Source: Tenebrio molitor (taxonomy: Eukaryota > Arthropoda > Insecta > Coleoptera > Tenebrionidae). From it: a DNA stretch of 64,000 bases. A program made the position numbers and the translations under genes. The notes beneath the pieces are model-generated. The model ran no database searches, was not told the origin of the DNA, and worked only from the letters and a program-made list of their open reading frames with translations. The stretch is taken from NCBI RefSeq assembly GCF_963966145.1, contig NC_091047.1, positions 868,001-932,000 on the forward strand, read 5' to 3'. Below, piece by piece: positions 22,059-33,613 of this stretch; the stretch's first letter is position 1, and every line of letters begins with the position of its first letter.

Positions 22059-22550
22059 ATAATTAAATAATAAAATTTGGAAATTTCAAGATGGCGGTTT
22101 TATTTCAAACAAGATATTAAGGGTCACTGGTTTAGAACACAAAAATACCGCGGTCGCTGATTTCTCCCAAATCTTTGTCACCACATATTATTACGACCGA
22201 CCTGGAAGAATTTTTAAGTCGTGATTTATTAATAAAAAACTGGATTAGATAGATACCACAGAAAAAAATTGATTGAACTTATTACCGAAATTGTTGTAAT
22301 AAATTTCAACGGAACTTAAATAAAACAAATGATATGTCAGACGATGATAATAAATAATGTGTAATAAATACTCGCTAACATTTGATCAGTCTGTAATTTG
22401 CACGATGACGACGTAATAATGCTGTACGTTTATCGGATCAAAAAATTAAATATGGCCATTTATAGTAAACTAATCCTTTAATTACCCTTTATCTCTTTAT
22501 ATATTTGCCAAATGATTAAAAAAATTACTCATTGAATTCGTCGTCCCAAC

Positions 22551-24373
22551 ATGTCGAAAGTGCTCCTGTTGGCTCTCCTGGTTAGCAACACTTGCGGTGC
22601 AGATTTCATATACAAGCCTGGCCCTGTAGTCCCTGCGTCGCAAGGACAAATCTGGCCCAAACCCCAGCACGAAGACAAACTCGACGATGGCTACTTCTCG
22701 TTGCTGCCGTCATTCTTCCAGTTCAAGGTAAGCGGAGAAAGAACGATTCTCGAATAATCGGAGGTCTCGCAGTCGACCGGAAACACTTGCAGCATCCTCA
22801 AGGAGGCTCTGGACCGGTACCGGAACATAATTCTGTTCAACAATCGGCTCATCAAGCAGATCTACTTCAAAGTGCGGACGTGCAAAGAGAGCTCCGACCA
22901 GAAGTTTCTGGGGTTCTTGAGCAGTCTGGAGGTGGAGCTGACGGGTTCTTGCAACGATGACGATTTCCCCACGGTGGACATGAACGAAGAGTGTAAGTAG
23001 ATCGGAGAGGGTGGTTCGACAGTGACGGTGTGGTTGCAGATGTGTTGAACGTGACTTCGGATGTGCAGAAACTGTCTTCTGGTAGTGTCTGGGGGGTGCT
23101 CCGGGGCCTCGAAACCTTCTCCCAGCTCGTATATTTGTCCGATGATAACAGTTGTGTAAGTCCTTGGTGATGCAATGCTCTTCTGTCTTGATTAACACTG
23201 ACACAGCACAGAGTCAGGACCACTTCCATGCACGACTATCCCAGATTTCCTTATCGGGGCTTGATGTTGGACACCGCCAGACATTACCAACCCAAGGAGC
23301 TGATCTTGAAGCTCTTGGACGCCATGGCCTACAACAAGTTCAACGTCTTTCGGTGGCACATCGTCGACGAGAACAGTTTTCCCTACGTGAGCACCACTTT
23401 CCCAGAGTTGAGGTAAAAGTGACTCGTCCCTTTTTGAAAGTTGCTTCTGTTGAGTCTTTACAGCGAGAAGGGTGCGTTCCACCCTTCTCTGATGGTCTAC
23501 GACCAGACGTTCGTGGCAGAAGTGCAAGAGTACGCCAGGAAGAGGGGTATCAGAGTTGTGGCGGAATTCGACACCCCTGGACACACTCTGGCATGGGGTC
23601 TGGGCAATCCCGACTTGCTGACGCGTTGCTACGACGTGCCCATGCTGGAGTGGGGTCCCATCGACCCCACCAAAAACTCCACCTACACCTTCATCTTCAA
23701 ACTGTTCGAAGAAATCAAAGAGGTGTTCAAAGACGAGTACATCCATCTGGGAGGCGACGAGGTCGATTTCGCTTGCTGGAAGAGCAACCCGGAAATCAAT
23801 GACTTCATGAAGGAGCACGGAATGGAGGGGAACTACGAAGCGCTGCAGAGCTACTACGTTCAGAAGCTGATCGACCACGTCGCTTCTCTCGGATTGGCGC
23901 CCATGGTCTGGGAGGAGGTTTTCACCAACGGGGTGGAGATGCCCAAAAGCACAATAGTAGAAGTGTGGATACGCGACGACCCCAAGGGAGTTCTGGCCAA
24001 CGTGACCGCGGAGGGCCACCCTGCGATAGTGTCCGCATATTGGTATCTAGACCAGATGTCAAATGGGGGAGACTGGGGGAAGTTCTACAACGTGGAACTG
24101 CTCGACTTTCCCGGAGACGACGAACAGAAAAAGCTGGTGCTGGGGGGTGAGACGTGCATGTGGGCGGAAGTGGTGAACGAGTACAATCTCGAGTCGAGGA
24201 TATGGCCCAGGGCTTGCGCCCCAGCGGAGAAGTTATGGTCCGCGGCTGAACCCACCGGTACCGAATTGTGGGACCTGTTACCCGTCGCTGAGAGGTTGCA
24301 AGAGCACACCTGCAGGCTGAACAGAAGGGGGATAGCGGCGCAGCCGCCCACGGCCCCCAGCGTTTGCTTCTAA
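22551..24373 (+). CDS. GH20 beta-N-acetylhexosaminidase, copy 3 (last two introns absent)
   Basis: Exons: 22551-22727, 22773-22992, 23040-23155, 23207-23412, 23464-24373. Together they give 1629 nt, 542 aa. The signal peptide is MSKVLLLALLVSNTCGA. Motifs: GLMLDTARHY, EFDTPGHT, catalytic Asp-Glu in HLGGDEVDFACW (Glu 339, codon 23759-23761), MVWEEVFTNG, VEVWIRDD, AYWYLDQM, CMWAEVVNEYN. It reads FRWHIVDENSF where the others have HWHL. It is the most diverged copy. The region that is three exons in every other copy is one 910-nt exon here. It has no TATAAATA; only a weak tatatat lies upstream. The product should be an active secreted hexosaminidase. Confidence 0.94.
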
Positions 24374-24959
24374 GTTCTAAACAATCATTTCTGCCCCCAA
24401 GGTCATTACTGTCATTTTGTATGCATTGTAAATATCAAAATAAAGTGTCAGTTTTGGAGTCATGGACCGCTTTCAAACGAAAAACACGATTAGTTCGGCG
24501 TTTTGCCGTCAGGGCAATCAGCGGTTTACTGTGTCGATGACAGGATCTGTCAAAGTTGGTCAGCTTGATATGTTTTTACACGTTTTATCTCGCTTTCGAC
24601 AAGCGGAAACAAACAAGGGGAATTAATGCGGATTGTCCACACCGATGCCCGTGATATTTATTGTACAAACAGTCAAGGTCACTCCACTTGTCTTGATAAT
24701 GTTAAGTACTGAAGATAAACAACAATAGAAACATCTCAGCGATCGATTTGAAGAGTTCCCCAAAACAATTTGTTTGTGTTTGCGTCAATTGACTCTTATT
24801 GCATTGAAATATCACGATTTCTTCTCAATTATTCCTTCCAAAAGCTTCTCGAGCCTCTACAGATTATCTTATTTTTTTGTCAATTAAAACAAACCAATCT
24901 GAATTGGGTTTGTCAGAGCAAATCTCCTATCTCGAGAGCGACTCTCAAAACTCGGCCAT

Positions 24960-24967
24960 TATAAATA
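24960..24967 (+). promoter_or_regulatory. TATA box of GH20 copy 4
   Basis: TATAAATA, 62 bp before the start codon. About 25-30 bp downstream comes gagccagtcc, shared with the later copies and a plausible initiator. Confidence 0.7.
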
Positions 24968-25021
24968 ACAACACCCGAATGGTAAACACAAAGTGAGCCA
25001 GTCCATCGATAAGAGCACACG

Positions 25022-26920
25022 ATGTTCAAACTATTTATAGTCTTGGGGTCAGTTGTGGCGTGCTGCTACGCCGTAGGCCCTGTCGTCATAGCGTCGAAAG
25101 GTGGTGTATGGCCCAAGCCCCAGGAGCAAGAAACGTCCGCGGACTACTTCGTCATCCGACCCCACACCTTCAACTTTAAGGTAAAACGAATCTTTCGAAT
25201 TGTCCGTGGAATTGGCAGTGGAAATTCTAGGGTCCCGCGGACATCGGCTGTCCCAACTTCCTCAATGACGCCTTCACCAGATACTGGACGATCATCGCCA
25301 CTTCCTCGTCTCTGGACCGGCGGGGGCGGATCTCAGAAATGAAAAGACGACCCAAGAAGAAGTTCTGGAAGGTCGACGACAGCTATGCGGGCTATTTGGA
25401 CACTCTGAACGTCGAACTGACCGGAGAGTGCGCCAGCGAGGACGTCCGACCGGACTTTGGAGACGACGAAAAATGTGAGTTGGGCCGAAAGTGAGAATTT
25501 AATGATCGCCTTGCAGACACTCTCACGATTAGCAGCGAAGGGTCTACTCTTTCGGCGTCTACGATCTGGGGGGTGCTGCGCGGCCTGGAGACCTTCTCCC
25601 AGTTGATCTACTTGGAAGAAGATACGGTAAGTACCGATTGGAGAGTGGCGAGGATCTAATTCTCTTGTAGCTTGTTGTCAATGCCACCACCATCACCGAC
25701 TTCCCGAGATTCTCCCACCGAGGACTTCTCCTGGACACTTCGAGGCATTTCGAGCCGCTCTTCATCATCTTGCAGAATCTGGACGCCATGGCTTACAACA
25801 AATTCAACGTTCTGCACTGGCATCTCGTCGACGACCACAGTTTTCCGTACGTGAGTCGCACCTACCCCGAGTTGAGGTGAGTGGAAGAGCGTGATCGAGA
25901 CTCCTTCTGCAGTGTGACATTTGCAGCGAAAAAGGCGCTTACCATCCCGTCTCCAAAGTGTACGAGCAAAGCGACGTGAACAGAGTCATCGAGTACGCTC
26001 GCGTCCGAGGAATTCGGGTGATTCCGGAGTTCGACACTCCCGGTCATACCAGTTCTTGGGGGCCGTCCCACCCCGAGCTGCTAACAACTTGTTACTCCAA
26101 CGACCAACCCAACGGCGCACTGGGGCCCATGGACCCCACCAAAAACACCACTTACAGCTTCTTGACCAATCTCTTCACGGAGGTCGTCGATGTTTTCCCC
26201 GATTCGTACTTCCACATAGGTGGCGATGAAGTCGACTTTTCTTGCTGGTAAGTGGTCCTGTTCGTTATCGCAGTTTCTTGGTAATTCTCCACAGGAAGAG
26301 CAATCCTGACGTCAACGCTTTCATGGCCGATAACGATATCTCGACGTACGAGCAACTCGAGAGCTACTTCATTCAAAACGTTGTAAACCTTCTTGACACA
26401 CTCGACTCAAAATACCTCGTCTGGGAAGAAGTGTTCGTCAACGGTGTGACTTTGCCCAACTCCACCGTGGTTCACGTGTGGAGGGGCGGTGGTCTTGAGA
26501 CTCTCGCCGCGGTAGGTTTTTTCTTTCTCCACGAACGACAAAAAATTAACTTTTGACTTTTAGGCGACCAAAGCTGGCAAATTCGGACTCTACTCCAGCT
26601 GTTGGTACTTGGACGGCCTGGTCAGTGGCGGCGACTGGGAGAGGTTCTACAACTGCGAACCTCTGGACTTCGATGGCACAGACGAACAGAAGGAACTAGT
26701 TTTGGGTGGAGAGGCTTGCATGTGGGCTGAGGTGGTCAACCAGTACAACATCATGCCGAGAGTGTGGCCGAGGGCTAGTGCCGCTGCTGAGAGACTGTGG
26801 TCCGCTCAAGACGTCAACGATAGTCAAGCGGCTAAACCGAGATTGGAGGAGCACACTTGCAGGATGAATCACAGAGGAATTGCGGCTCAACCCCCCACTG
26901 GTCCCGGAGTTTGTCTCTAA
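25022..26920 (+). CDS. GH20 beta-N-acetylhexosaminidase, copy 4 (catalytic pair intact)
   Basis: Exons: 25022-25180, 25231-25474, 25517-25626, 25671-25876, 25927-26247, 26295-26511, 26564-26920. Together they give 1614 nt, 537 aa. The signal peptide is MFKLFIVLGSVVACCYA. Motifs: LLLDTSRHFEP, HWHLVDDHSF, EFDTPGHT, catalytic Asp-Glu in HIGGDEVDFSCW (residues 340-341; Glu codon 26228-26230), YLVWEEVFVNG, VHVWRGGG, SCWYLDGL, CMWAEVVNQYN. AATAAA lies at 26951-26956. It is the closest active relative of the pseudoenzyme copies 5-8. They share its promoter layout, its intron sequences (for example gtgagttgggccgaaagtga after exon 2) and its C-terminal GPGVCL-type end. A decayed DM9 remnant follows directly, as in every later unit. 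Confidence 0.95.
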
Positions 26921-27087
26921 ATAGTCTAAATTAACGTGTCAACAAAAGCAAATAAAACCTACTTGAGCAACTTCGGTGTTTTTTTCTTCAGGCATTTACC
27001 ACAAAACCGAATTTAATAATTGTATGCTTGTGGCGACAGACGCGTTAAAAATTAAATAAAATGAAAGAAATTTGTTTGGCAGTATTG

Positions 27088-27332
27088 ATGTCATCACATT
27101 ACATTCTCATGTTTCGTCATAACCTCACTTTTTTTCGCTAGTCGAGTTTTATCGATTTCTCAGGATTACTACACGCGCGGGTACCGGTACAATACATCAA
27201 GCTTAGGTACAATCCCTGAAGATGCCATCGTTGCAGGCCGAAATGTTTACATCGGTCAAGCTTACGTCAAGAATGAGAGATTAATTGTGGCGACGGAAAA
27301 ATCAAATCTTTCACTTGGCAATGAAAAAATGT
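27088..27332 (+). pseudogene. DM9 (DUF3421) type-gamma remnant behind GH20 copy 4
   Basis: This matches the start of the gene at 30360-31012. The leader region is recognisable but shifted and closed by a stop. DYY and a GTIPEDAIVAGRNVYIGQA block follow, then AYVKNERLIV. It then jumps to the distal part (KSNLSLG), so most of the middle is deleted. It cannot encode a DM9 protein. Confidence 0.75.
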
Positions 27333-28092
27333 AGAGCTTTGCTTTGTAAAAACTATCTCAAGATTTGGGAAATCTTCCAGAATGACGAAGAAAAGTTTCG
27401 TGATTGTGGAATGTTAAAAAAATTTGACTACTCTTGCACTACTCTTGTGGGTTTTGTTTGTAACCTTGAAAACCAGAAACGAACAAGATATGTTGCCACC
27501 CGTATAAAGCAAAAAGTACACGTAGTGAATATTTATTTAATGCAAAGTCCCAATCAAAATCTACCTTTATCAAAAGAAGAGGGCATTTGGAGAAGGAAAA
27601 TAGGAGTATAAAATAAATTTTTAAACTGTCACCTAGAATAGTGTCAAAAAAAAAATGACAATAAAGCTTGAACTACATCGAATTTTTCACAACTGACAGA
27701 AATTTGATGTCCCACTTTTTATGCTCCCAATAGTACTATTGAGGACACGGAAAACTGGGCAGATGTGTCATTCAGTTGTCAAAATTTCTAAACCATACCT
27801 TAGCTACTCATAACCAAGCTTAAGTTAATTTGACAGTTTTTTTTGAAAATATCAATCATAATGACGGTAAAGGTGCATTTACATTGACACTTTTTGAAAT
27901 GACAATAACAGACTGTCCAGGATTCCATGTCCCTCATTGTACCTAGGTATGCGATTTTTCTGCACAACAGTGTACAATCTTCACAATCTTCTTAAAACAA
28001 ACTAGGAAACTCTGATTTTTCAAATAAAACAAAAATACTCGAGATATGCATGTCTTGCAGAGTCCATTGGGTTTTCTTAGAATTACTAGGTC
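27333..28092. other. no gene seen
   Basis: AT-rich intergenic DNA. A 108-codon frame at 27285-27611 runs off the DM9 remnant in another frame, resembles no family I know and has random-looking composition. I see no RNA gene. Confidence 0.5.
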
Positions 28093-28256
28093 ATTTACGA
28101 GGAATAATGAGCCCGGCGCAATTGAAAATGCAACCCACAATACATTGGAACGAGAAGCCGGATAATATCGGGACGGACGGTTAATATCCAGGTTTATCCC
28201 CTGATGTATTGTGGGTTGCATTTTCAATTCCGCTAGTCTCATTATTCCTCGTAAAT
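28093..28256. repeat. 164-bp foldback element
   Basis: The arms ATTTACGAGGAATAATGAG and AATTGAAAATGCAACCCACA recur as complements at the right end, closing at 28256. Only about 65 bp of non-paired sequence lies between. It would fold into a long hairpin and is probably a MITE. No coding capacity. Confidence 0.8.
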
Positions 28257-28956
28257 CACGTTTACAGTGCGATCAATAATTACTTACATAAAAGGCGGCT
28301 ATGATAGTGTCAGATTTTTCGTAGGTATCTTTGCTAACTCAGCTAATAAACGTCAAACAACTGTCACTATGAATCAAATTTTAACGCAAAAATGGTTTCT
28401 ACTTCAGAACATAAAAGACTCATCATTGGATCGGAATGGTGTTTTCAATAACGGAGAATTGACATACATTGCCGAGTTTCAGTAACAATTTGGAAATTTA
28501 AATTGAAACAAATATATCCGTGCATTCAGGCCATCTGATCGCCTAAGTTCCAACATATGTTGAAGAATCCAACGCCTTCTTTGATCTAAATAATTGTTGA
28601 TCGCACGGTATATCTGTGTTTGTCTCATTAAAAAATCCCTTCCTTATTTTATTTCATGTTCATTCTATTTCCATGTGCCGTATTGAAATGAATTAATGAA
28701 TGAAGGGAAAGAAAGAAATATGAAGAGCTGAGCTTTTTTTCAGAAGTTATCATGAACGAAATTTTGGTGAATAGTAAGCTTCAAATCAGGAGATTATTCG
28801 CACCTGCAAGAATACGTGGAGCGATAACGATAAAAAGTGTAGTGTGGAATTTTACAGCGCAGTAAAAATTCGCTAATAACACTTCAACCGAATTTCTGAC
28901 ACATCAAACATCTTTCTTTTATCAATTCGCCTGAGAAGTGTTCAGTACCAAACAAA

Positions 28957-29534
28957 ATGTCAAACCTTTCGCTTCACTTGTTTCTACTCTTGCTCGTTCC
29001 TTTGATTTCTTGCCAGGACACCGCCCCCGATTATTACTGGCGGGATTACAACGGAATTATCCCACGAGATGCAGTAAAGGGAGGTGCAAACATCAACGGC
29101 GAACAAGTCTACATAGGACAAGTCTACGTGAAGAACGCTGGTTTGATACCCGCCCAGATCAACGCCGGTGTGCAAGAAGTGTCCGTTCCGACCAACGGGG
29201 TACAAAAACTCGCCGAACGTATCAAAGTAAGTTGAAAGTTAAGATCGTGTCCGACGCTAATTTTGTTTAGATTCTTTGCAGTGTCAACAATTTCGTGTGG
29301 GTGCCGACCAACGCGTCCAGTCTGCAGTATGAGTTGCTGAACAGGCAGGTGGTTATCGGAGGGCACGAAGATGGCGGAAATGTTGTCGTGGGACGGATCA
29401 GCTATGAGGGGGGCACACAAATTGGGAAAGCCAACACGTTCCCTGTGGGGGACTCGCACTTTCGGTGGGCCGACGCCAACAACAATGAAGCAACCGTTCC
29501 TACGTACCAGGTCCTGGTGTTCCAAAAGTGGTAG
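28957..29534 (+). CDS. secreted DM9 (DUF3421) protein, type beta
   Basis: Exons 28957-29226 and 29271-29534, 177 aa. The signal peptide is MSNLSLHLFLLLLVPLISC. Exon 1 carries the first DM9 block: YYWRDYNGIIPRDAV, then GEQVYIGQVYVKN and GLIPAQI. Exon 2 carries the second: VIGGHEDGG, VVVGRISYEGGTQIGKAN, and ends VLVFQKW. From family knowledge, DM9 proteins are small beta-rich sugar-binding (mannose-binding) proteins in several invertebrates and are linked to immune responses. The start is chosen because the leader is conserved in all beta copies and follows accaaacaaa. A GH20 gene and a decayed gamma remnant lie upstream. Confidence 0.88.
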
Positions 29535-30359
29535 TAATAATGGTACGGTGAGCAACATGTTGTATTTATTTTTGAAATAAAAATTGCATATTTGCACTAT
29601 TCTTATCTAACCTAAAATAAATGGATGATTACAAAATTGTGTAAATGTAAAACGGCACCTCTAAAAATAAATCGAGATACTTGTCAGAATTGTTTTCGAA
29701 AGAAAGTACAACTGTACGTACCGATATGACAGAGACTCGTCCGGTTGGGGTCCTCGCCCTCGGCTCGGACGCCCAACATCCGTACTCGTGATTAAGTGCA
29801 CTACTTTGCTCACTTGTATTGAAAATAGCTATTCTTGTGTGTTATTAATACAGGGAATTTGCCGCTTATAATTCTGGTGTATCTATATTTTAAAAGTAAA
29901 TTGATGTGAATACTTGGTTGCATAAAAACAAGGAATCTCAGAGAGAATGCAACATAAAGCAAAAAAAAATTGTCGCAGATAATCAAAATTACATCAGAAT
30001 TCAGTGGTAACAGATCAGGAGAATGTCCAAACGATTGATGCACTCCTGAATTAATTTTACACGATTTTTTAATATGTGCGAAGAGATCCTTCTGATTGTT
30101 GAGACTGTTGTGTTAAATATGTTTGGTGATAGTGCATTAGTTGTTCTCTGGAATCGTCAATAGCTTCCTAAGATACTAAAGACATTCCAGTTGATTCAGG
30201 AATGTTTACTAATGTCGGTCCAATAACTGGGGATTTTTGACACATTTGGTCTGCGTTCGCTTTATCACAAAATGGTTTGCTTGAGGCGACAGACCCATTA
30301 ACAATGATTTACCATCGTTAAAGGAACTACTTGACTTAATGGTCAGTGTTGGTGTCACC
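29535..30359. other. no gene seen
   Basis: Intergenic sequence between two DM9 genes. A short GC-rich patch (about 29733-29790) contrasts with the AT-rich surroundings. No frame, tRNA or clear repeat is visible. The last 60 bp are the likely 5' UTR of the next gene. Confidence 0.5.
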
Positions 30360-31012
30360 ATGACGCTCCACATTACGCTCTCATGTTTCTTCATAACCTC
30401 ACTTTTCTACACTAGTCTAGTTTTATCGACTCCTCAGGATTACTACTGGCGCGAGTACAACGGTACAATCCCTGACGATGCGATCATTGGGGGCAAATCC
30501 CTCGCTCAAAACGTCTACATCGGGCAAGCTTACGTCAAAAAAGAGGGTTTAATTGTGGTAAAGATAATTCCAGGAGTGAAGGAGGTCCTTGCCACGATAA
30601 AAGGTGTAAGAAAAATTGATCAATATATCAAAGTAAGTAGAATAATGTGTGAATCGTTGAGATTTGTTAAAACGGATTAAAACAGATTTTGTGTGGAAGC
30701 CAAGGTCACTTCCAGTGGATAGTTGGCAACGCGACTGATCTTCACTTGATTTTGATGAACCAGCACGCCATCATCGGGGGTCACGAGGATGGATTTGGGT
30801 TTCTCAACGTCGGAAGAATCGAGAACGCAGGAGTTACGGAAACAGGAAAAATCAAATCTTACAGTCTTGGAAGCGCAGATTTCTACTATCCCAACAGAAA
30901 TATCCTAGTAGAGGAGAGTGTCAAGTCTTATGAAATACTGACTTATGTAAATGATGAAATAGACATTAGACAAGAGCCGCCAATGTTAGACAATAAAAAA
31001 CCTCTGTTCTGA
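30360..31012 (+). CDS. secreted DM9 (DUF3421) protein, type gamma (only intact gamma copy)
   Basis: Exons 30360-30632 and 30686-31012, 199 aa. The signal peptide begins MTLHITLSCFFITSLFYTSL. An in-frame ATG at 30339 could add seven residues, but the hydrophobic leader begins at 30360. First block: DYYWREYNGTIPDDAIIGG, NVYIGQAYVKKEGLIVV. Second block: AIIGGHEDGFGFLNVGRIEN. It has a longer C-terminal tail than the other types (IDIRQEPPMLDNKKPLF). Five decayed relatives of this gene lie behind GH20 copies 4, 5, 6, 7 and 8. This is therefore the only copy in the window that still reads through. Confidence 0.87.
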
Positions 31013-31353
31013 TTCAATTTTGACTTATGTACACTTGTTTTTAGTTCAATAAATGGTGTCGAAAATAGTTTGCATTATTAATTGCGGAAGTACAGACAAA
31101 AAACCTGAAAAACAAAATTTTAAAGAAAGTGTATAAGAGAATATCTAGTATCGAATGTCGCTAATTTGGTTACAGTTTTAGGAATTTTCCTGTAAACTGC
31201 CTCGGGATTAATCTGAAATGCTGTCTGCTGATAAGACAGTTGTCTAGAAAATTACCTAATTAATTTTGGTGGTTCCCATTAAATTTCCATCAAGATTAAT
31301 GGTACAAAAAACCAAAATGTAACAAATTGTTTCAGTACTCCCTTGACGCTACC

Positions 31354-31955
31354 ATGTATCACTTCGTTCTATCCCTGGTGGTCATCTTCTTTTTCAGCAG
31401 TCAAGTGTCTTGCATTCAGCAAAATTATTATTGGCGTGAATACACCGGGTCAATCCCGAAAGATGCGATTCCGGCTGGTAAGGACATCAACGGCCAAAAC
31501 ATCTACGTCGGCCAAGCTTACGTCAAGAACGAGGGCTTGATAGTGGCCCCGATTTACCAAGGAGAAAAAGAAGTAACTGCCGCGATCAAAGGAGTCAAGA
31601 AGATAGAAAGATACATTAAGGTGAGTCTTCAGTGACAGTTCCTGGTAAGTTTTTAGAAATATTTCGACAGATTCTGTGCGGTCCCGCTTATAATTTCCAA
31701 TGGATCGTCACGGACGCGAAGAATCTGCATGTGGACTTGAGCGGCAAACACGGAGTTCTTGGAGGACACGAAGACGGTTGGGGCTACATCCACATGGGAC
31801 GCATCAGCTACCAAGGGGAAACGAAGATCGGAAGAGTCACCGCTTACAAGATAGGGGATGCGAAACTGTCCTTTCACGACAGTGGGGTGGAGAAATGGAT
31901 CGACTCTTACGAAGTGTTGCACTTTGTTGATAATGTAATTCATCCCAAAAAATAA
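31354..31955 (+). CDS. secreted DM9 (DUF3421) protein, type alpha
   Basis: Exons 31354-31620 and 31671-31955, 183 aa. The signal peptide is MYHFVLSLVVIFFFSSQVSC. First block: YYWREYTGSIPKDAIPAG, NIYVGQAYVKNEGLIVAPIY. Second block: GVLGGHEDGWGYIHMGRISY, GETKIGRVTAYKIGDAKL. It ends VDNVIHPKK. The start at 31354 sits in gctaccatgt, a good context, and is shared by all alpha copies; an upstream in-frame ATG at 31327 is outside the conserved leader. It is one of two intact alpha genes in the window, with 40997-41598. Confidence 0.9.
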
Positions 31956-32439
31956 ATGGTTTGCATTGTAAAAAGTGTCTCAAGATTTGTTGCCAACCAT
32001 GTAAAGCAATAAGCACTAGAAAGTAACTAACCAAGACACTGTGACTTTTCAAACAAATTATTTTTATTAAAAAAAATTACTCGAGATCTGGATCTCTTGC
32101 AGAGGTTTTTGGGGTTTCTTTAGAAAAATATTTGTGTTTTTCTCTAAAAAACCCTTCCATGTCCCATAACGAAATACATGAATTAATGAATTGTTTTGCA
32201 AAAGTTATTGTGAACAAAATACTGGTGAATAACAAGATTCAAATCAAGAGATTATTCGCACTTGTACCTGCAACTTTTAAAAATAAATGCAAAACAAAGT
32301 GAAGCGATTGCGATAAAAACTGTAGAGTGGATTTTTCCGTAAAAATTCGTCAAAAACACTTCAAGAAATTTCTGATGCAACAAACAACATCTTCCTTTTA
32401 TCAACTCGCTTGAGAAGTAAGTGTTCAGTACCAAACAAA

Positions 32440-33020
32440 ATGTCCATCCCTTCGCTTCACTTGTTTTTACTCTTGCTCGTTCCCTTGACTTTTTGTCAGG
32501 ACAACACCGCCGATTATTACTGGCGGGAATACACCGGAGTTATCCCACGAGATGCAGTAAAGGGAGGTGCAAACATCAACGGCGAACAAGTCTACATAGC
32601 ACAAGCTTACGTGAAGAACCACGGTTTGATACCCGGACAGATCAACGCAGGTGTGAAAGAAGTGTGGGTTCCGATCGACGGGGTGCAAAAAATCGACCAA
32701 CATATCAAAGTAAGTTGAAAGTAAATATTGTATCCGACGCTAATTGTATTTAGATTCTTTGCAGCGTGAACAATTTCGTGTGGGTGGCAACCAACTCGAC
32801 CAATCTGCATGTGGAGATGGTGGACAGGCAGATGGTGATCGGAGGGCACGAAGATGATCACGGAATCATCGCCGTGGGACGGATCAGCTACGAGGGGGGC
32901 ACACAAATTGGAAAAATCGACGCGTTCACCGTGGGGGACTCGCACTTTCGGTGGGTCGACTCCAACAAAAATGAAGGAGATGTTACTTCGTTCGACGTCC
33001 TAGTGTACCAAAGGTGGTAG
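32440..33020 (+). CDS. secreted DM9 (DUF3421) protein, type beta
   Basis: Exons 32440-32709 and 32754-33020, 178 aa. The signal peptide is MSIPSLHLFLLLLVPLTFC. First block: DYYWREYTGVIPRDAVKGG, EQVYIAQAYVKNHGLIPGQI. Second block: MVIGGHEDDHGIIAVGRISY, GGTQIGKIDAFTVGD. It ends VLVYQRW. It closes the first alpha-beta pair. The roughly 450 bp upstream (gattattcgca, gcgattgcgataaaaactgtag, cgcttgagaagtaagtg) recur before every beta gene, so the promoter travels with the gene. Confidence 0.9.
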
Positions 33021-33333
33021 TAATAATGGCACGGTGCGCAATACCTATGTTCGATTTGTTTAAAAAAAATAATAATGATAGGGTGTGCAACATCTATGTT
33101 GTATTTATGTTTTAAATAAAAATTCATTCGCATGCATATGCACAATTTTTAACTGATCTACGAAATGGATGTTTACTGGACAGAAGTCTACAATAGTGAG
33201 CGGGCAGAAGATTCCTGTGAGGTCCTGACGTACAAGAAGAAATGAAGAAGTGTAGGAAGACATATATTGTTTTCCCTTGTTTTTCTTTGGAGATAATGTA
33301 ACAGTGTAGAATGAATTCTGTTTATAAAACGTA

Positions 33334-33469
33334 TTTTTTGTTCGACGAGCCCAAATCGCCTAAAATCTTTAAAATTAGCTTGACGTTTCGTTTTGACAAG
33401 TGGTGACATTTATCAAAATCTGTTCACATTGGAGAAAATTCTCAAATTCTTACAGTGTCGAACAAAAAA
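33334..33469. mobile_element. 136-bp MITE, family X
   Basis: Perfect 13-bp terminal inverted repeats TTTTTTGTTCGAC / GTCGAACAAAAAA, with acgta at both outer edges. Related copies lie near 52096-52247 (reverse), 59283-59428 and 63563-63690. The interior shares agcttgacgtttcgttttga. Confidence 0.8.
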
Positions 33470-33613
33470 CGTATTTTAATTTATGTTTCAAATATAAAAA
33501 ATGGATTTTACACTTTGCTTATTATGCTCGCAATTTACTAGTGAAATTGTGTTATTATGGGATAAAATTTCAACGTCAACTCGAGACGCTGAAATTTTAT
33601 CAGCCACGAGTTG

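Larger units (their letters stand above)
16532..22275. repeat. large inverted duplication with 2.2-kb arms containing GH20 copies 1 and 2
   Basis: The left arm 16532-18741 and right arm 20061-22275 are near-identical reverse complements. Each includes a full GH20 gene, its introns, promoter and 3' flank. The arms would meet at the TA dinucleotide: the left ends ...gcaatcta and the right begins tagattac. The 1.3 kb between them is two transposable elements. Outer homology stops abruptly near cagaaaaaaat on both sides. Confidence 0.93.

Noticed and set aside
23192..24019. 275-codon minus-strand frame over GH20 copy 3
   Set aside because: Shadow of the sense exon that carries the GGDEVDF catalytic motif.
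27285..27611. 108-codon plus-strand frame after GH20 copy 4
   Set aside because: It begins in a shifted frame inside the DM9 remnant, continues into AT-rich DNA and has no leader or motif.
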